Of a DNA stretch of 64,000 nucleotides, positions 47,940 to 58,234 are shown one piece after another. Source of the DNA: Liolophura sinensis (lineage: Eukaryota; Mollusca; Polyplacophora; Chitonida; Chitonidae). Position 1 is the stretch's first letter. Every line of letters begins with the position of its first letter. The DNA is taken from the NCBI RefSeq assembly GCF_032854445.1, contig NC_088304.1, positions 4,960,001 to 5,024,000 on the forward strand. The letters are read 5' to 3'. A program made the translations under genes and the position numbers. A model generated the notes under the pieces. The model ran no database searches. It saw only the letters and a program-made list of their open reading frames with translations, and was not told where the DNA came from.

Positions 47940-48917
47940 GTATCCAACTAGAAACGTGCAATACGACACAAAAGACTGCTCAAATCTACATGAATATAAA
48001 ATCTAGCAGCTTTCTCTTCACCATTAGACTTCAAACATTTTTCATGTTATGTGACAAGATGGTCAATATGACACAGACTGAGGCAATGAGAAGACAAACA
48101 ATTTGCTGCATTCTACAGCATTATTATCATCCCAAAATATCATGAGAATTTTGTGAGGTCTTACAGAGACTCCACCCGCGAGGTGCGAAGCAAGCGATAT
48201 TTATGGTATTCAGAATAAATACTAGGTGTATATTTGAACAAGTAAAGCAATGATCTAAGCTCAAGGCTTTCAAAGACGTACAAAGTTGATCGAACCTGTA
48301 TTGTCGTCCTGCTGAGCTGAAACTGGGACATCATAGATGAAAATGCTTCTGTTCTGACCTCATAGCATCAAGTTTTGAAATATCAAAGCGTATTAACAAA
48401 AGTGAGATATAACTGTGTGAAATAACACTTCATCAGTGACGGAAATCCTGACATTTCACTTACATATAAACAATAAAATTCAATCTAATGCAGAATACAT
48501 GTATGTGAAGAGGAATATTTCAGTCAAAAGACCGTCAGCTGATGAAACTGGATATACCCTTATGAAATTTTTTGTGTCAAAAAGTCTGTTGCTAACTAAA
48601 TCTGAAGTAACTTGTGTCTGTCCCATGCGCTCTCTTTGGATGAAGAATTAAAACCTTAGGACCTGTTGGAAAGTTATAAATAAAGTAAGAAGGAGGTTTG
48701 ATTCACACAAAAAAGAAGCGAGATTTCCACTATGTTTTTGTTCTTCTGTGAAGATAAGCAGACGGTTGGGAACAGACCATGAATGTAACACATCAATATT
48801 GGGGAAAGGCTTCCACACTTTATCAGTCTGACCGGGGTTCTATGTTACTGCTATATCAAATTCGAATACATGCTTGTCATGTTTTAAGCATATCCACCTA
48901 CGCCTCCACAATCATGG
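47940..48917. other. Downstream of ZNHIT3, nothing recognised
   Basis: AT-rich; presumably the ZNHIT3 3' UTR and beyond on the minus strand. I find no convincing minus-strand AATAAA close to the stop. Confidence 0.4.
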
Positions 48918-49129
48918 TCATAACTGTTTTGCAGATTGGCCCGATAATATCAGCGGTGCCTTGTCCTCAGTGTCCATGATTGATAAACAAGTGTCTGCGA
49001 ATTCTGTAAAAATGGGGATTTGCATCGCCGTGGCAATGTCCTGGGCTGGATTGGCACTGGAATCAAGGGAGGTCAGCAAGGTACGGAGATGAGGGTTTTC
49101 CAGCAAAGATTTCAGCTCGTCAGATTGGC
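48918..49129 (-). CDS. ZNHIT3: ZNHIT3 exon 5 (C-terminus, stop)
   Basis: Acceptor GTTTCTAG ends at 49130; TGA stop at 48920-48918. Encodes QSDELKSLLENPHLRTLLTS, then DIATAMQIPIFTEFADTCLS and a divergent end SGQSAKQL. Confidence 0.96.
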
Positions 49130-52100
49130 CTAGAAACAGAAACATTACATATGACTGACTGACTGACTGACTGATTTATCTAGGTGTATGACATCACATT
49201 AGTTGTGTCATATTGGAATGACAGATGCCATAGCCAACCAATGGCGAGCGTCTGAAGTTTTTAAAAGATTTTAATGTCTTCTTCAAACTTTATGTAAATA
49301 ATATCGCTCTACATTCATATCAAATTCTCAAAGGATCTGTCAGAAGATTGCTTAAACCTTCTGCTTGAAATCATGCAATATACAAACATAAATATACAAA
49401 TAAAGCAACAAACTTCATAACCGTCAAGAAAAAACAAAAAAATAACACATCAGCGAGAATTATGCTTCCAAATTTCAAACGGCTGTGATTAGCAGTTTTC
49501 TAGAAAAGTACTGTCTGAAAATAACTTTTTAATCGTCCAAGTGAAAACAATTTAAAATATGTGTGTAATGGCCTATTACTAGAGCCATGCATGAACGTTT
49601 GTACGCCAACAGGCCCCAGTTCTGACTCGAGGCAAACTACAGATGTGTACCTGATTAGGTAGATAAACTGAGTGATGTACTGATTTACTGATTTGCTGAT
49701 TGATTGGTTGATGTATGTTCAAGAGCATTTGAATGTCTGCAGTTGGTGTCATCATTGGAGGAAACATGATAATATAATGGCCTGGCCACAGGGTCTTGAA
49801 ACTATAGTAGACTTAAGTTGTAATTTCTAATCACTTTTAAATTGTAACTTCTGAAGTTAAAAGGTCTAAATACTGCTTGAGAATGAAAATTCTGGGTAAG
49901 TTATTGCTAAACAAATTTGAGCCAAAATAAGAAAGAGGAACAAGTTTAATGACTGCAGTTTTGAAAACTCTTGAACTGTGAAAGTCTAAGATCACTCCGT
50001 GATTCCGTGGCTTGAGGTAGGTCAGTGACTGACACTTTTCCCATACACTTTTTGCCTGATAGAAGCGATACCCAACAAACTTCATGTCAGACTACGGTAA
50101 ATGACCTAAAGTTTCACGCGTCAATTACTGTCTTTTACTTTTGCACGATCTGGCAACCATATATGGATGAAACATGTTTTTGCCACGATATGGCAACGTG
50201 GCACTAAGCTATAATCATTCATTCAATCAATTCTCTGAAATGAACAATTTATATTGTTTTGCATGTATATCGTGGCAGAGTATTTAAGACCCTTATCTTT
50301 CAATTGCTGGACACTGGGTCAGTCTTAGTTTTGGACAGAAAGTTTATTGATTCCCCTGCTCACAGTGCACACGGGGCCGTGGTTAAGACCACTTGTCTTC
50401 AATGAATATGGTATGGATATTTGTCCGTCACACATGAGAAACTTTATCAGTAACTTGCCAAAGGTTAGCAGATTAGACCCTCTTCCAAATTATAACCTTA
50501 ATTACCAAACGTGTTCTTTGACAGACCCTTATATGGTGTTGTTCTGTCATTTTTTTTTTTTTTTTTTTTTTTTTTGATTGGTGTTTTACGCCGTACTCAA
50601 GAATATTTCACTTATACGACGGCAGCCAGCATTATGGTGGGTGGAAACCGAGCAGAGCCCGGGGGAAACCCACGACCATCCGCAGGTTGCTGGCAGACCT
50701 TCTCACTTACGGCCGGAGAGGAAGCCAGCATGAGCTGGACTTGAACTCACAGCGACCGCATTGGTGAGAGGCTCCTGGGTCATTACGCTGCGCTTAGTGC
50801 GCTAACCGACTGAGCCACGGAGGCCCCTCTGTCATTTTAACTTTCAATCTTCCAATTTGAGTTGTTTTTCTGCTAAATTTATATCCTAGCCAACTGTATT
50901 TATAGGATTTATTGGATTGGTGTTTTAAGCTGCACTCAAGAATATTTCACTTATACGACGACAGCCAGCATAACATGTCAATGAACACCTAATAACATAG
51001 CCATAACCAGTTGTTTTAATCTGGACCCCCTTCTGTGCAAGCCTAGCTGACTTGGCAAAATGAACACCTGGTATTGAAAATAGAACAAGTAGAGGTTGCT
51101 CTTAAAAAAGCCTTTAAAGTGGTATAGAAAAAAATCATAAAACTTGGTCTAAACATTTTACCTAACACAAAGCCATACATTTTGGGGGGAAATTCTAACC
51201 ATTTAGTTAAAAAGCAAGTTAACCTAAATGAACAGACTAGCTGTATTTTAGCCAGTTGTGTATTGCTGCAAGGCTCTAAAGGCAGTTGGGAGTCCAAATT
51301 AATAAAACAGATTATGGCTGGATTATCAGATGTTTATTTACAGAGATATTTCCTTCCAAAGACTAAGCTCAATTGATTATAATACAAACACACATATTGA
51401 TCTGCCTTTCTTTGAATTTCCTGTTAATAAAACTGAAACCTGAGGGATTAAAGAACAGGACTTCATGAATAAGTTCACATCTTGTATAAAGGTGGGGGAT
51501 ATTGGCTGGGTAAGGAGGGGGGGAGGTAATTGTCCAGGGGAAGGGAATTGACAGGGGAAGGAAATTGTGCGGAGGGGGAAATTGTGCAGAGGGGGAAGTG
51601 TCCAAGGGGGAATATGTCCTTAAGCCACGCTGAAGACCTACAGAATATTCGGCCTAGGCCTACGCGGAAGTCACCTCACATCGTTATCTGGTGAACATTT
51701 GCCTGCTGAGAGCCCTCATTATGCAACAAAGATGTGTACAAATGTATTTCAGATAAAAATGAATTTCACTGAGAAATATCTGTCATTAGCTTCCCATGTC
51801 CATGTAATTCCAAGTTAGAATGTCAGCCTACACGCCCATTTTGTTTCCTTACCATCCGAACTGTTTTCCTATTGCAGAAGAGTTCCTATTTCCGCGTTTT
51901 CATATCATGAACCTCACATTAAATGCAGAAAACTTACTCCACGCCAGGTTTCCGAAAACTACCACGATTTACTTTTACCCCTTTTTGGTAGCGCTGTGTG
52001 TGAGTCAGGGATATCGGGAGACACGATTTGTTTGAGCTGTTATCACAGTAAGAGTTGGCACAACACCGTCACTGGCTTTATAAACTATGCTGATCGTTAA

Positions 52101-55100
52101 TTTCGAGTCCTGTGATTGTAAGTGGCTTGTATCTACATGTAGATAAAACCAAACTGTATGACTAAAAGTTCATCTGAGGGGACAATAAAGTATTAAGTAA
52201 ATTAACTTCAAGTTATTTACTGTAGTTTCCCATAAACTGACTGTGAGCTGAGATTTCATAAAAACGTTCATAAAAATATTGTTGTCTGCTTACCGTAAAT
52301 CTTCTCAACCACTAAAGCACTTTTTTCAGTGGAATTTATTGGTACAGTTATTATGAAAATGAAACTAAAATATATATTTTTTGTGTCACTAAAGATGCAA
52401 ACTTCATAAATCTGTGAAAATTATTTCTCTCAGAGTGTTTGAAAATTACACTGTTTGCAGAAGTGGTAGAAAAGACTGAAGAATGAGGGTATTGCCAAGG
52501 ATACCTCATGTGTCTGACAACTGTAAAGCAGGGCACCTATGACAATGATGATCTATCAGCTGTCTAAACATATCCGACATTTTCCAGAAGAAAGCAAACA
52601 ACTGCTAAGAGCTACTCACCTAACAGCTGTAGAGACTTCTTTGGCACTCTGTCTTCTCCAGAATCCACGGGTGGGCTGTTTTCTGTTGGGGATAATTCCC
52701 AGTCGTCCGATATAATGTTTACAAACAATACTTATTTATTTATTGTGACTGTTGCTTATAATTGTACTGAAGAATTTTCCACTGATATGCTGTTGTTAAG
52801 ATTTACGAATGTAGGGAACAGGAGTGCTCAACATCAACAATCGGAGCCCTCCAGCTACGTGACAATCATTTTGACCTTCATGTCTCAGCATAAACAATCG
52901 GAGTTCGCCAGCTACGTGACAATCCTTTTGACTTTCATGTCTCAGCATAAACAATCGGAGTTCGCCAGCTACGTGACAATCATTTTGACCTTCATGTCTC
53001 AGCATAAACAATCGGAGCTCGCCAGCTACATGACAATCCTTTTGACTTTCATGTCTCAGCATAAACAATCGGAGTTCGCCAGCTACATGACAATTCTTTT
53101 GACTTCATGTCTCAGCCAAAGCAACTAACAGCTGAATCGAATTGGCACTTTCAACATGTATGCCAGCAATGCCCTTCAATACAAGCAGAACTGAGCAGTA
53201 TAAAGAGGATTGACTTTCATGACAACTGACATTAGGCGTGGCATTTTAATGAGTTGCAGGCTGTGACTGGCCAAGTTGTCCATCCTCCCCCAGCTCCCCC
53301 TAGATTCCAAACCCAAGGTGAAGTAGTCAAGAGTACATTGCAAAATACCAATGAAATAAACAGACTGACTCAATTGTTTACATTCTTAACCTCATTTTCT
53401 CTAATCCCAGCAGCAGTTTTAAATTAAAAAATAACGTACCTCTGTCACATGCTGGATCCACAGATGTGGCTGTTTGATCAGAGTTATCTTTCTTGCTTTC
53501 TTTCTCCTTGGGAACGCACTCCTCTGTGAAGTAAAGAGCAACATTACATTTACTTTAAAACATACACCTTCCTATTGTCTCCTGAAGACCTCAGAGGTAT
53601 TTCTCAGATGTGAAAATAACTAATTCTTGATGAAAAGACAAAAACGCCAGCAAATATCATGGGAGAACCAAGCAAATATCATGGGAGATTCAATTCAAAC
53701 AAATATCAAACAGAACCAAATGAATATCAAAAGGCAATGTTCTCCTTCATAGATATTTCACTTATATGACGGTGGCCAGCATTATGGTGGGATGAAACAG
53801 GGCAGAGTCATGAACAATAGAAGCAGTGTCCATCTGATGAAAAGTGATGGCAATATCCTCTTACTTAACAATAAAAGCAATGTCCACTTGATGAAAATAA
53901 AGGCAGTGTATATTTGATGAGCAATGAAGCTAGTGTACACTTGATGAACAATAAAAGCAATGTCCACTTCATGAACAATAAAGGCAATGTCCACTTCATG
54001 AACAATGCAGGACATCTCCACTTCATGAACAATAAAGGCCGTGCCCACTTGATGAACAATAAAGGCCATATCCACTTGACGAACAATAAAGGCAGTGTTC
54101 ACTTGATGAACAATAAAGGCCATGTCCACTTGACGACCAATATGGGCAGTGTTCACTTGATGAACAATAAAGGCCATGTCTCCTTGATGAACAACAAAGG
54201 CAAAGTCCTCTTAATGAAACTGAAAGGCGATCTAGATGAACGTAAAAGACAACGTCTACTTGGACACCAATGGTTATGTTCACTTGATAAACACTAACAA
54301 TAACACAACACACATTAAAGGCAGTGTCCACAAGACAAACCTTAAAAACAATGTCCGCATGGCGCATTTAAGGTGATATCCACATTATGAGCATAGAAAG
54401 CAATGCCCACATGACAAACATTAAAGGCAATGCCCACATGACAAACATTAAAGGCAATGCCCACATGACAAACATTAAAGGCAATGCCCACATGACAAAC
54501 ATTAAAGGCAATGTCCACATGACAAACATTAAAGGCAATGTCCACACAATGTTCACTTCACCGAAGACAAAGTTAACTTGAAGAACATAAAGGGCAATGT
54601 CCATTTAACAGGCATAAAAGACATACTGCGTTATCACAAACTGAAATGACACATCTATTAGCATAGCCACAAAATCATGACAATACACTGACGAAATTCA
54701 AAAAATGAGTAACTGAATTGTCAGACACAGGTTTCAGCTGTCTTTCATCTGATGTTCACTACATTTTTTGTTTTCTTTCACTTCAAAGAAAACATTTACT
54801 ATACAGCTATATTGTAAGTAGTTGTCCATCAACATGAACACATACACGTAAAAAAATTACACTTTTGAAACATTCCTCAAAGTAACTATTAATTGGGCAA
54901 TAAAATGCAAAGCTTACCTTTGTGTTTTTTAAAGCATGGAACTGAACAACTGAAACGAAAACAGGAAAATTGTAAAGACATTTTCATTAACTCGTGCATA
55001 TTTATACATGATCATCATGACTTCATAGCACAAACCTTTTAGAACACAAAACAAAGGATTTGTGACGGCAGATATCACAAATCACCTTTTACAAAAAAGA

Positions 55101-57517
55101 GAAACAGAGAACAAACAAAATGATCTTTTATATCATTCATGTCATGACAATAACTGCAACTCATGACACCTCTTTCCAAAGGTGTATATCTTCTTGTTTA
55201 TTCATACTTCACTAGGCCTTCAGTTGAACTGTTCATCAACATATCACATTTCCTAATTTATTTATCACTGGACTCGTGTGAATATTTAAACGGTGCAGCA
55301 GCAATTGCATATTATGCAAGCATACTACACAGTGTGGGAATCTTTGGGGGAAGGATTAGGCTGTGAAGGGGAGGTTTTATGCTGGGGTGTCTGCCACATG
55401 TTAGAGCGACCTAAGCTCACTGAGGAATTCGCTTTTTACCATTAATATCTGAGCAGTTGGTCAGCCACTAACAAAGGCGCCAATCTTGTCTTTACAACTG
55501 TCACAGACAAAAAGCAATGCCCTCTCCTCCACCCTGTCCCACACATAATCCATAACTACCTAGGCGGCTTAATATCAGCCGTTAAAGATCAGTTTAGCAG
55601 CAAAATGCAGCCAGAAAGTCATTAAATTCTCATCAGAAATGTTCTCTGATACAGTATATCCACACCACGTTATCTTTGAACTTTTGTCTTTCAGTCAGTA
55701 AGACGTCTGGCAGTCTGATGGAAGGTTCTATATACCCGCCACAACAGTGTTACAACAAAGACTAGATACATTTATGCCTACATACAGTGTACATAAAGTG
55801 CAGACACCTGCTAAGAAGACAGAACACACCCAAATTCAAATCTCTCAAAGGAAAAACAAATAAGTAAATAAATGTAAAATACACAAACACATGAACTTAT
55901 TTTAGCCATTGCTTTTACCATTACACCTGGATACAGAAGCCCATGAAGAACTGTTATCTTCACTTCACTTTTTTTTTCAAATTTCTGTGTATAGGTACAA
56001 GTGTAAGGACCTATCATCTTCACAGCACTACCCATAAGGATCAGATATCTTCACAGCACTACCCAAAAGGATCGGATATCTTCACAGAACTACCCATAAG
56101 GACCTGTTATCTTCACAGCACTACTCATAGGGATCGGATATCTTCACAGCACTACCCATAAGGATCGGATATCTTCACAGCACTACCCAAAAGGATCGGA
56201 TATCTTCACAGAACTACCCATAAGGACCTGTTATCTTCACAGCACTACTCACAGGGATCAGATATCTTCACAGCATTACCCATAAGGACCTGTTATCTTC
56301 ACAGCACTACTCATAGGGATCGGATATCTTCACAGCATTACCCATAAGGACCTGTTATCTTCACAGCACTACTCATAGGGATCGGATATCTTCACAGCAC
56401 TACCCATAAGGATCGGATATCTTCACAGCACTACCCAAAAGGATCGGATATCTTCACAGAACTACCCATAAGGACCTGTTATCTTCACAGCACTATTCAC
56501 AGGGATCAGATATCTTCACAGCATTACCCATAAGGACCTGTTATCTTCACAGCACTACTCATAGGGATCGGATATCTTCACAGCACTACCCATAAGGATC
56601 GGATATCTTCACAGCACTACCCACAAGGATTGGATATCTTAACAGCACTACCCAAAAAGACCTGTTATCTTCACAGCACTACCCATAAGGACCTGTACCC
56701 TTAAGCATGCACTTCTGTCTACAGAAAATGGCAAAGTAAGGTACATGTACATGATCAGTGTGTTTATCAGAATAAATCACACTGATAAGTATCTCAGTAT
56801 ACACCTTGATTGGCAGCCGTGTACACTAGCTCGCTTCAACACGCGGGGCCAGCAGGTTGTCAATGCCATATATGGAATCTGACCTTTCTAACTACAGGTT
56901 ACCAGCTCTAACTACATCAGACTGTTGCTGTATTATGGGGTAGTACCTGCTGGCCTATGCAAGAGAAGTGGTCTTTATGGGGAAAATATGCAATCTACTA
57001 GGTCTATACAAAGGCCTGTGACCTAGGGCTTCTTGTGCTACCGGCCAGTATTAACATTTGTCGGGCCCCATCTACCAAGAGATACAAACAGTACCATAAA
57101 CTTTACAACTCTTGGTATGGTATTTGAAAAGACTACGTTCGTCCTTTAGTTAGACAATGATCCTCTTCTCAGATGCGTATTGTGGAAAGCTGGTTCGTCA
57201 TTCTCTTTACCACTTCCCACTGACATGAACCTCCAACTATAAAATTCCTCGACTCTTTTTTACATGGATTTTGACAAAAATTTGGAGTTGTGAAGTTCAT
57301 GTTGTTTCTACCACGTGTTACAGGATTTGACTTTAGTTCCTGAAGATGTGAAGAGGTCAAACTGAAACAAAGTTATCAACTCAAACTTTCCCTTGCCTCC
57401 AGGATGGAGGTAATTTTCATTTTGCTTTGCACTACCGTCTTACTATTTTATCTCACAGGCTGGGCACTTGTACTTGTGTTGGTTTTCTTCACAGATCTGA
57501 CAACTTGGCTTGATCAT
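48918..57517 (-). CDS. ZNHIT3: ZNHIT3, zinc finger HIT-type 3 (gene span, 5 exons, complete)
   Basis: Minus-strand exons 57517-57444, 54949-54918, 53523-53440, 52682-52620 and 49129-48918 join in phase to 154 codons plus stop, close to the usual length of about 155. The N-terminal zf-HIT finger is intact: C6-x2-C9, C18-x2-C21, C26-x3-C30, H34-x3-C38. A charged low-complexity linker and GEDRV follow. The conserved C-terminal helix region reads ELKSLLENPHLRTLL, then IPIFTEFADTCLSIM. Family role: assembly factor for box C/D snoRNPs together with NUFIP1. The C-terminal phrase LLxNPHLRxL...EFADxCLxI is diagnostic. Introns 1-3 are filled with 31-bp, 27-bp and 57-bp arrays and intron 4 holds a young-looking SINE. 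It is head-to-head with the Nudix-like/EF-hand gene. Confidence 0.95.
50543..50838 (-). repeat. SINE family A, full length, with target-site duplication
   Basis: Body 50554-50827 is flanked by TCTGTCATTTT on both sides (50543-50553 and 50828-50838). On the minus strand, box A TGGCTCAGTCGG (50817-50806) and box B AGTTCAAGTCC (50747-50737) mark the tRNA-derived head. The core and GGCGTAAAACACCAATC follow, then an A-run. It has the same direction as ZNHIT3 transcription. The clean duplication suggests it is one of the youngest copies here. Confidence 0.96.
50905..50975 (-). repeat. SINE family A fragment
   Basis: TTGGATTGGTGTTTTAAGC, CTCAAGAATATTTCACTTAT, ACGACGACAGCCAGCAT; it breaks off abruptly after the core. 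Confidence 0.85.
52620..52682 (-). CDS. ZNHIT3: ZNHIT3 exon 4
   Basis: Acceptor TTATCCCCAACAG, donor TTAG|GTGAGT. Encodes NSPPVDSGEDRVPKKSLQLL; EDRV is the conserved lead-in to the C-terminal domain. Confidence 0.92.
   Translation of the reverse strand, partial: KTAHPWILEKTECQRSLYSC
52832..53118. repeat. 57-bp minisatellite, 5 copies
   Basis: Unit contains TCAGCATAAACAATCGGAGT, TCGCCAGCTACGTGACAATC and TTTTGACTTTCATGTC. The 57-base unit equals 19 codons, which explains long open frames on both strands. It lies in ZNHIT3 intron 3. Confidence 0.97.
53440..53523 (-). CDS. ZNHIT3: ZNHIT3 exon 3
   Basis: Acceptor CTTTACTTCACAG, donor AGAG|GTACGT. Encodes ECVPKEKESKKDNSDQTATS then VDPACDR. The cysteine of ECVP is the last zf-HIT ligand (C38); the rest is a variable linker. 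Confidence 0.93.
53745..53812 (-). repeat. SINE family A fragment
   Basis: AGATATTTCACTTATATGAC, GGTGGCCAGCATTATGGTGG, GAAACAGGGCAGAG. It directly abuts the 27-bp array that follows. Confidence 0.85.
53815..54620. repeat. 27-bp minisatellite in two subfamilies, about 28 copies
   Basis: The left part uses CACTTGATGAACAATAAAGG plus CCATGTC; the right part (from about 54310) uses CACATGACAAACATTAAAGG plus CAATGTC. The 27-base period is nine codons, so open frames on both strands are by-products. It lies in ZNHIT3 intron 2. Confidence 0.96.
54918..54949 (-). CDS. ZNHIT3: ZNHIT3 exon 2 (32-base micro-exon)
   Basis: Acceptor CTGTTTTCGTTTCAG, donor AAAG|GTAAGC. Supplies the end of a Tyr codon, then CSVPCFKKHK and the first base of Glu. 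It encodes zf-HIT ligands C26, C30 and H34, so it cannot be skipped without losing the finger. Too short for ORF-based finding. Confidence 0.93.
54960..56000. other. ZNHIT3 intron 1, left part
   Basis: AT-rich intron with no recognised repeat or exon up to the 31-bp array. Confidence 0.5.
56005..56705. repeat. 31-bp minisatellite with a 124-bp higher-order unit, about 23 copies
   Basis: Unit contains TATCTTCACAGCACTACCCA and TAAGGATCGGA; variants end GGACCTGTT. The block beginning GAACTACCCATAAGGACC recurs about 124 bases later, i.e. four 31-base units as one repeat. It lies in ZNHIT3 intron 1. Confidence 0.96.
56706..57443. other. ZNHIT3 intron 1, right part
   Basis: No repeat recognised. 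The region next to exon 1 is of unknown function. Confidence 0.45.
57444..57517 (-). CDS. ZNHIT3: ZNHIT3 exon 1 (start codon)
   Basis: ATG at 57517; donor AAATA|GTAAGA. Encodes MIKPSCQICEENQHKYKCPA then CEIK, with zf-HIT ligands C6, C9, C18 and C21. I chose this ATG because the family has only a few residues before the first cysteine. Another in-frame ATG at 57601 would add 28 residues beginning MWRRNEQNRR. Confidence 0.9.
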
Positions 57518-57687
57518 TTTGCTGACCAGAATACTTCTTGGATCGATCGCCTGGTCACAAAATTTCTGTTGGCGTCTATTCTGTTCGTTCCTTCTCCACA
57601 TGTGTTTTGATGTTGTTGTTGTGATCTATCTCAAAGAATTTTCACCCTACCGTCTGTGCAGAAATGTAATGCATTCACAAAATACAA

Positions 57688-57695
57688 TGACGTCA
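57688..57695. promoter_or_regulatory. CRE palindrome TGACGTCA
   Basis: Exact consensus CREB/ATF site, symmetric, so it could serve both divergent genes. Confidence 0.6.
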
Positions 57696-57982
57696 CAGTT
57701 TCCATCGCGTAACTGTGACAAAAAAATAACATTGATTTAAAAGTTGAAAAGATCATGAAATTTATATCCATCCCATTTTCATAACCAATAGTTTTCAATC
57801 TATGCAATTAGGGTAATTCAGTTTATATATAACTTCACGTAAACGGAAACTGGTTCAAAACGTTGTCGGCGGACCTAGAGCAAGTTACAATTTACTCGCG
57901 GCTGCTATCACACTTTGTCATCGGTTTTTGTGGTTATCCAACTTGTGTGTCTTTGTTCCTACTTGCTAGGTTTTAACATATG

Positions 57983-58003
57983 ATGGCGGCGGATACGGAC
58001 TAA
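57983..58003 (+). promoter_or_regulatory. Upstream ORF of six codons before the Nudix-like gene
   Basis: ATG GCG GCG GAT ACG GAC TAA (product MAADTD) lies 66 bases before the main ATG, provided transcription starts upstream of it. The same bases double as the YY1-like motif. Confidence 0.4.
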
Positions 58004-58069
58004 GTTAGGTTGTTGGTTGCGAGTTTTCCTTATTTTAAAAAGTTTTCTTCCTCGTTTAGAGTAGTTGTC

Positions 58070-58234
58070 ATGGCACATTCGGAAATTGCAGAAACTGTCA
58101 GTGTTGTCATTAAAAAAACGGACGAAACCAAGATCCTTTTGGTGGATTATGATGGGCGAGGTTACTGGCTACCGTCTGCAACTAGGCGATCAAATGAGAA
58201 CTTGAATTCGACAGCCAAGCGACTTACTCGTGAG
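58070..58234 (+). CDS. Nudix-like/EF-hand gene, exon 1 (start codon)
   Basis: ATG at 58070 in context GTCATGG. 55 codons, donor GAG|GTAAAT. Encodes MAHSEIAETVSVVIKKTDET and KILLVDYDGRGYWLPSATRR. No upstream in-frame ATG in the same open stretch. Confidence 0.85.

Larger units (their letters stand above)
49130..52619 (-). other. ZNHIT3 intron 4
   Basis: About 3.5 kb. It contains the full-length SINE at 50543-50838 and a SINE fragment at 50905-50975. A purine-rich stretch (GGGGGAAATTGTGC repeats) lies at about 51510-51620. The rest is AT-rich with nothing recognised. Confidence 0.65.
57518..58069. promoter_or_regulatory. Shared divergent promoter interval, ZNHIT3 / Nudix-like gene
   Basis: 552 bases between the two start codons. 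Visible elements: a perfect palindromic CRE TGACGTCA (57688-57695), CCAAT (57785-57789, in AACCAATAG), and ATGGCGGCGG at 57983, which resembles the YY1-type element common near metazoan start sites. It includes the 5' UTRs of both genes. Confidence 0.65.

Noticed and set aside
52715..53128. Plus-strand open frame of 137 codons with 19-residue repeats
   Set aside because: The 57-bp array is a multiple of three; it lies antisense inside a ZNHIT3 intron, and the opposite strand is equally open.
53782..54367. Open frames of 114-131 codons on both strands
   Set aside because: By-products of the 27-bp array; open on both strands in several frames.
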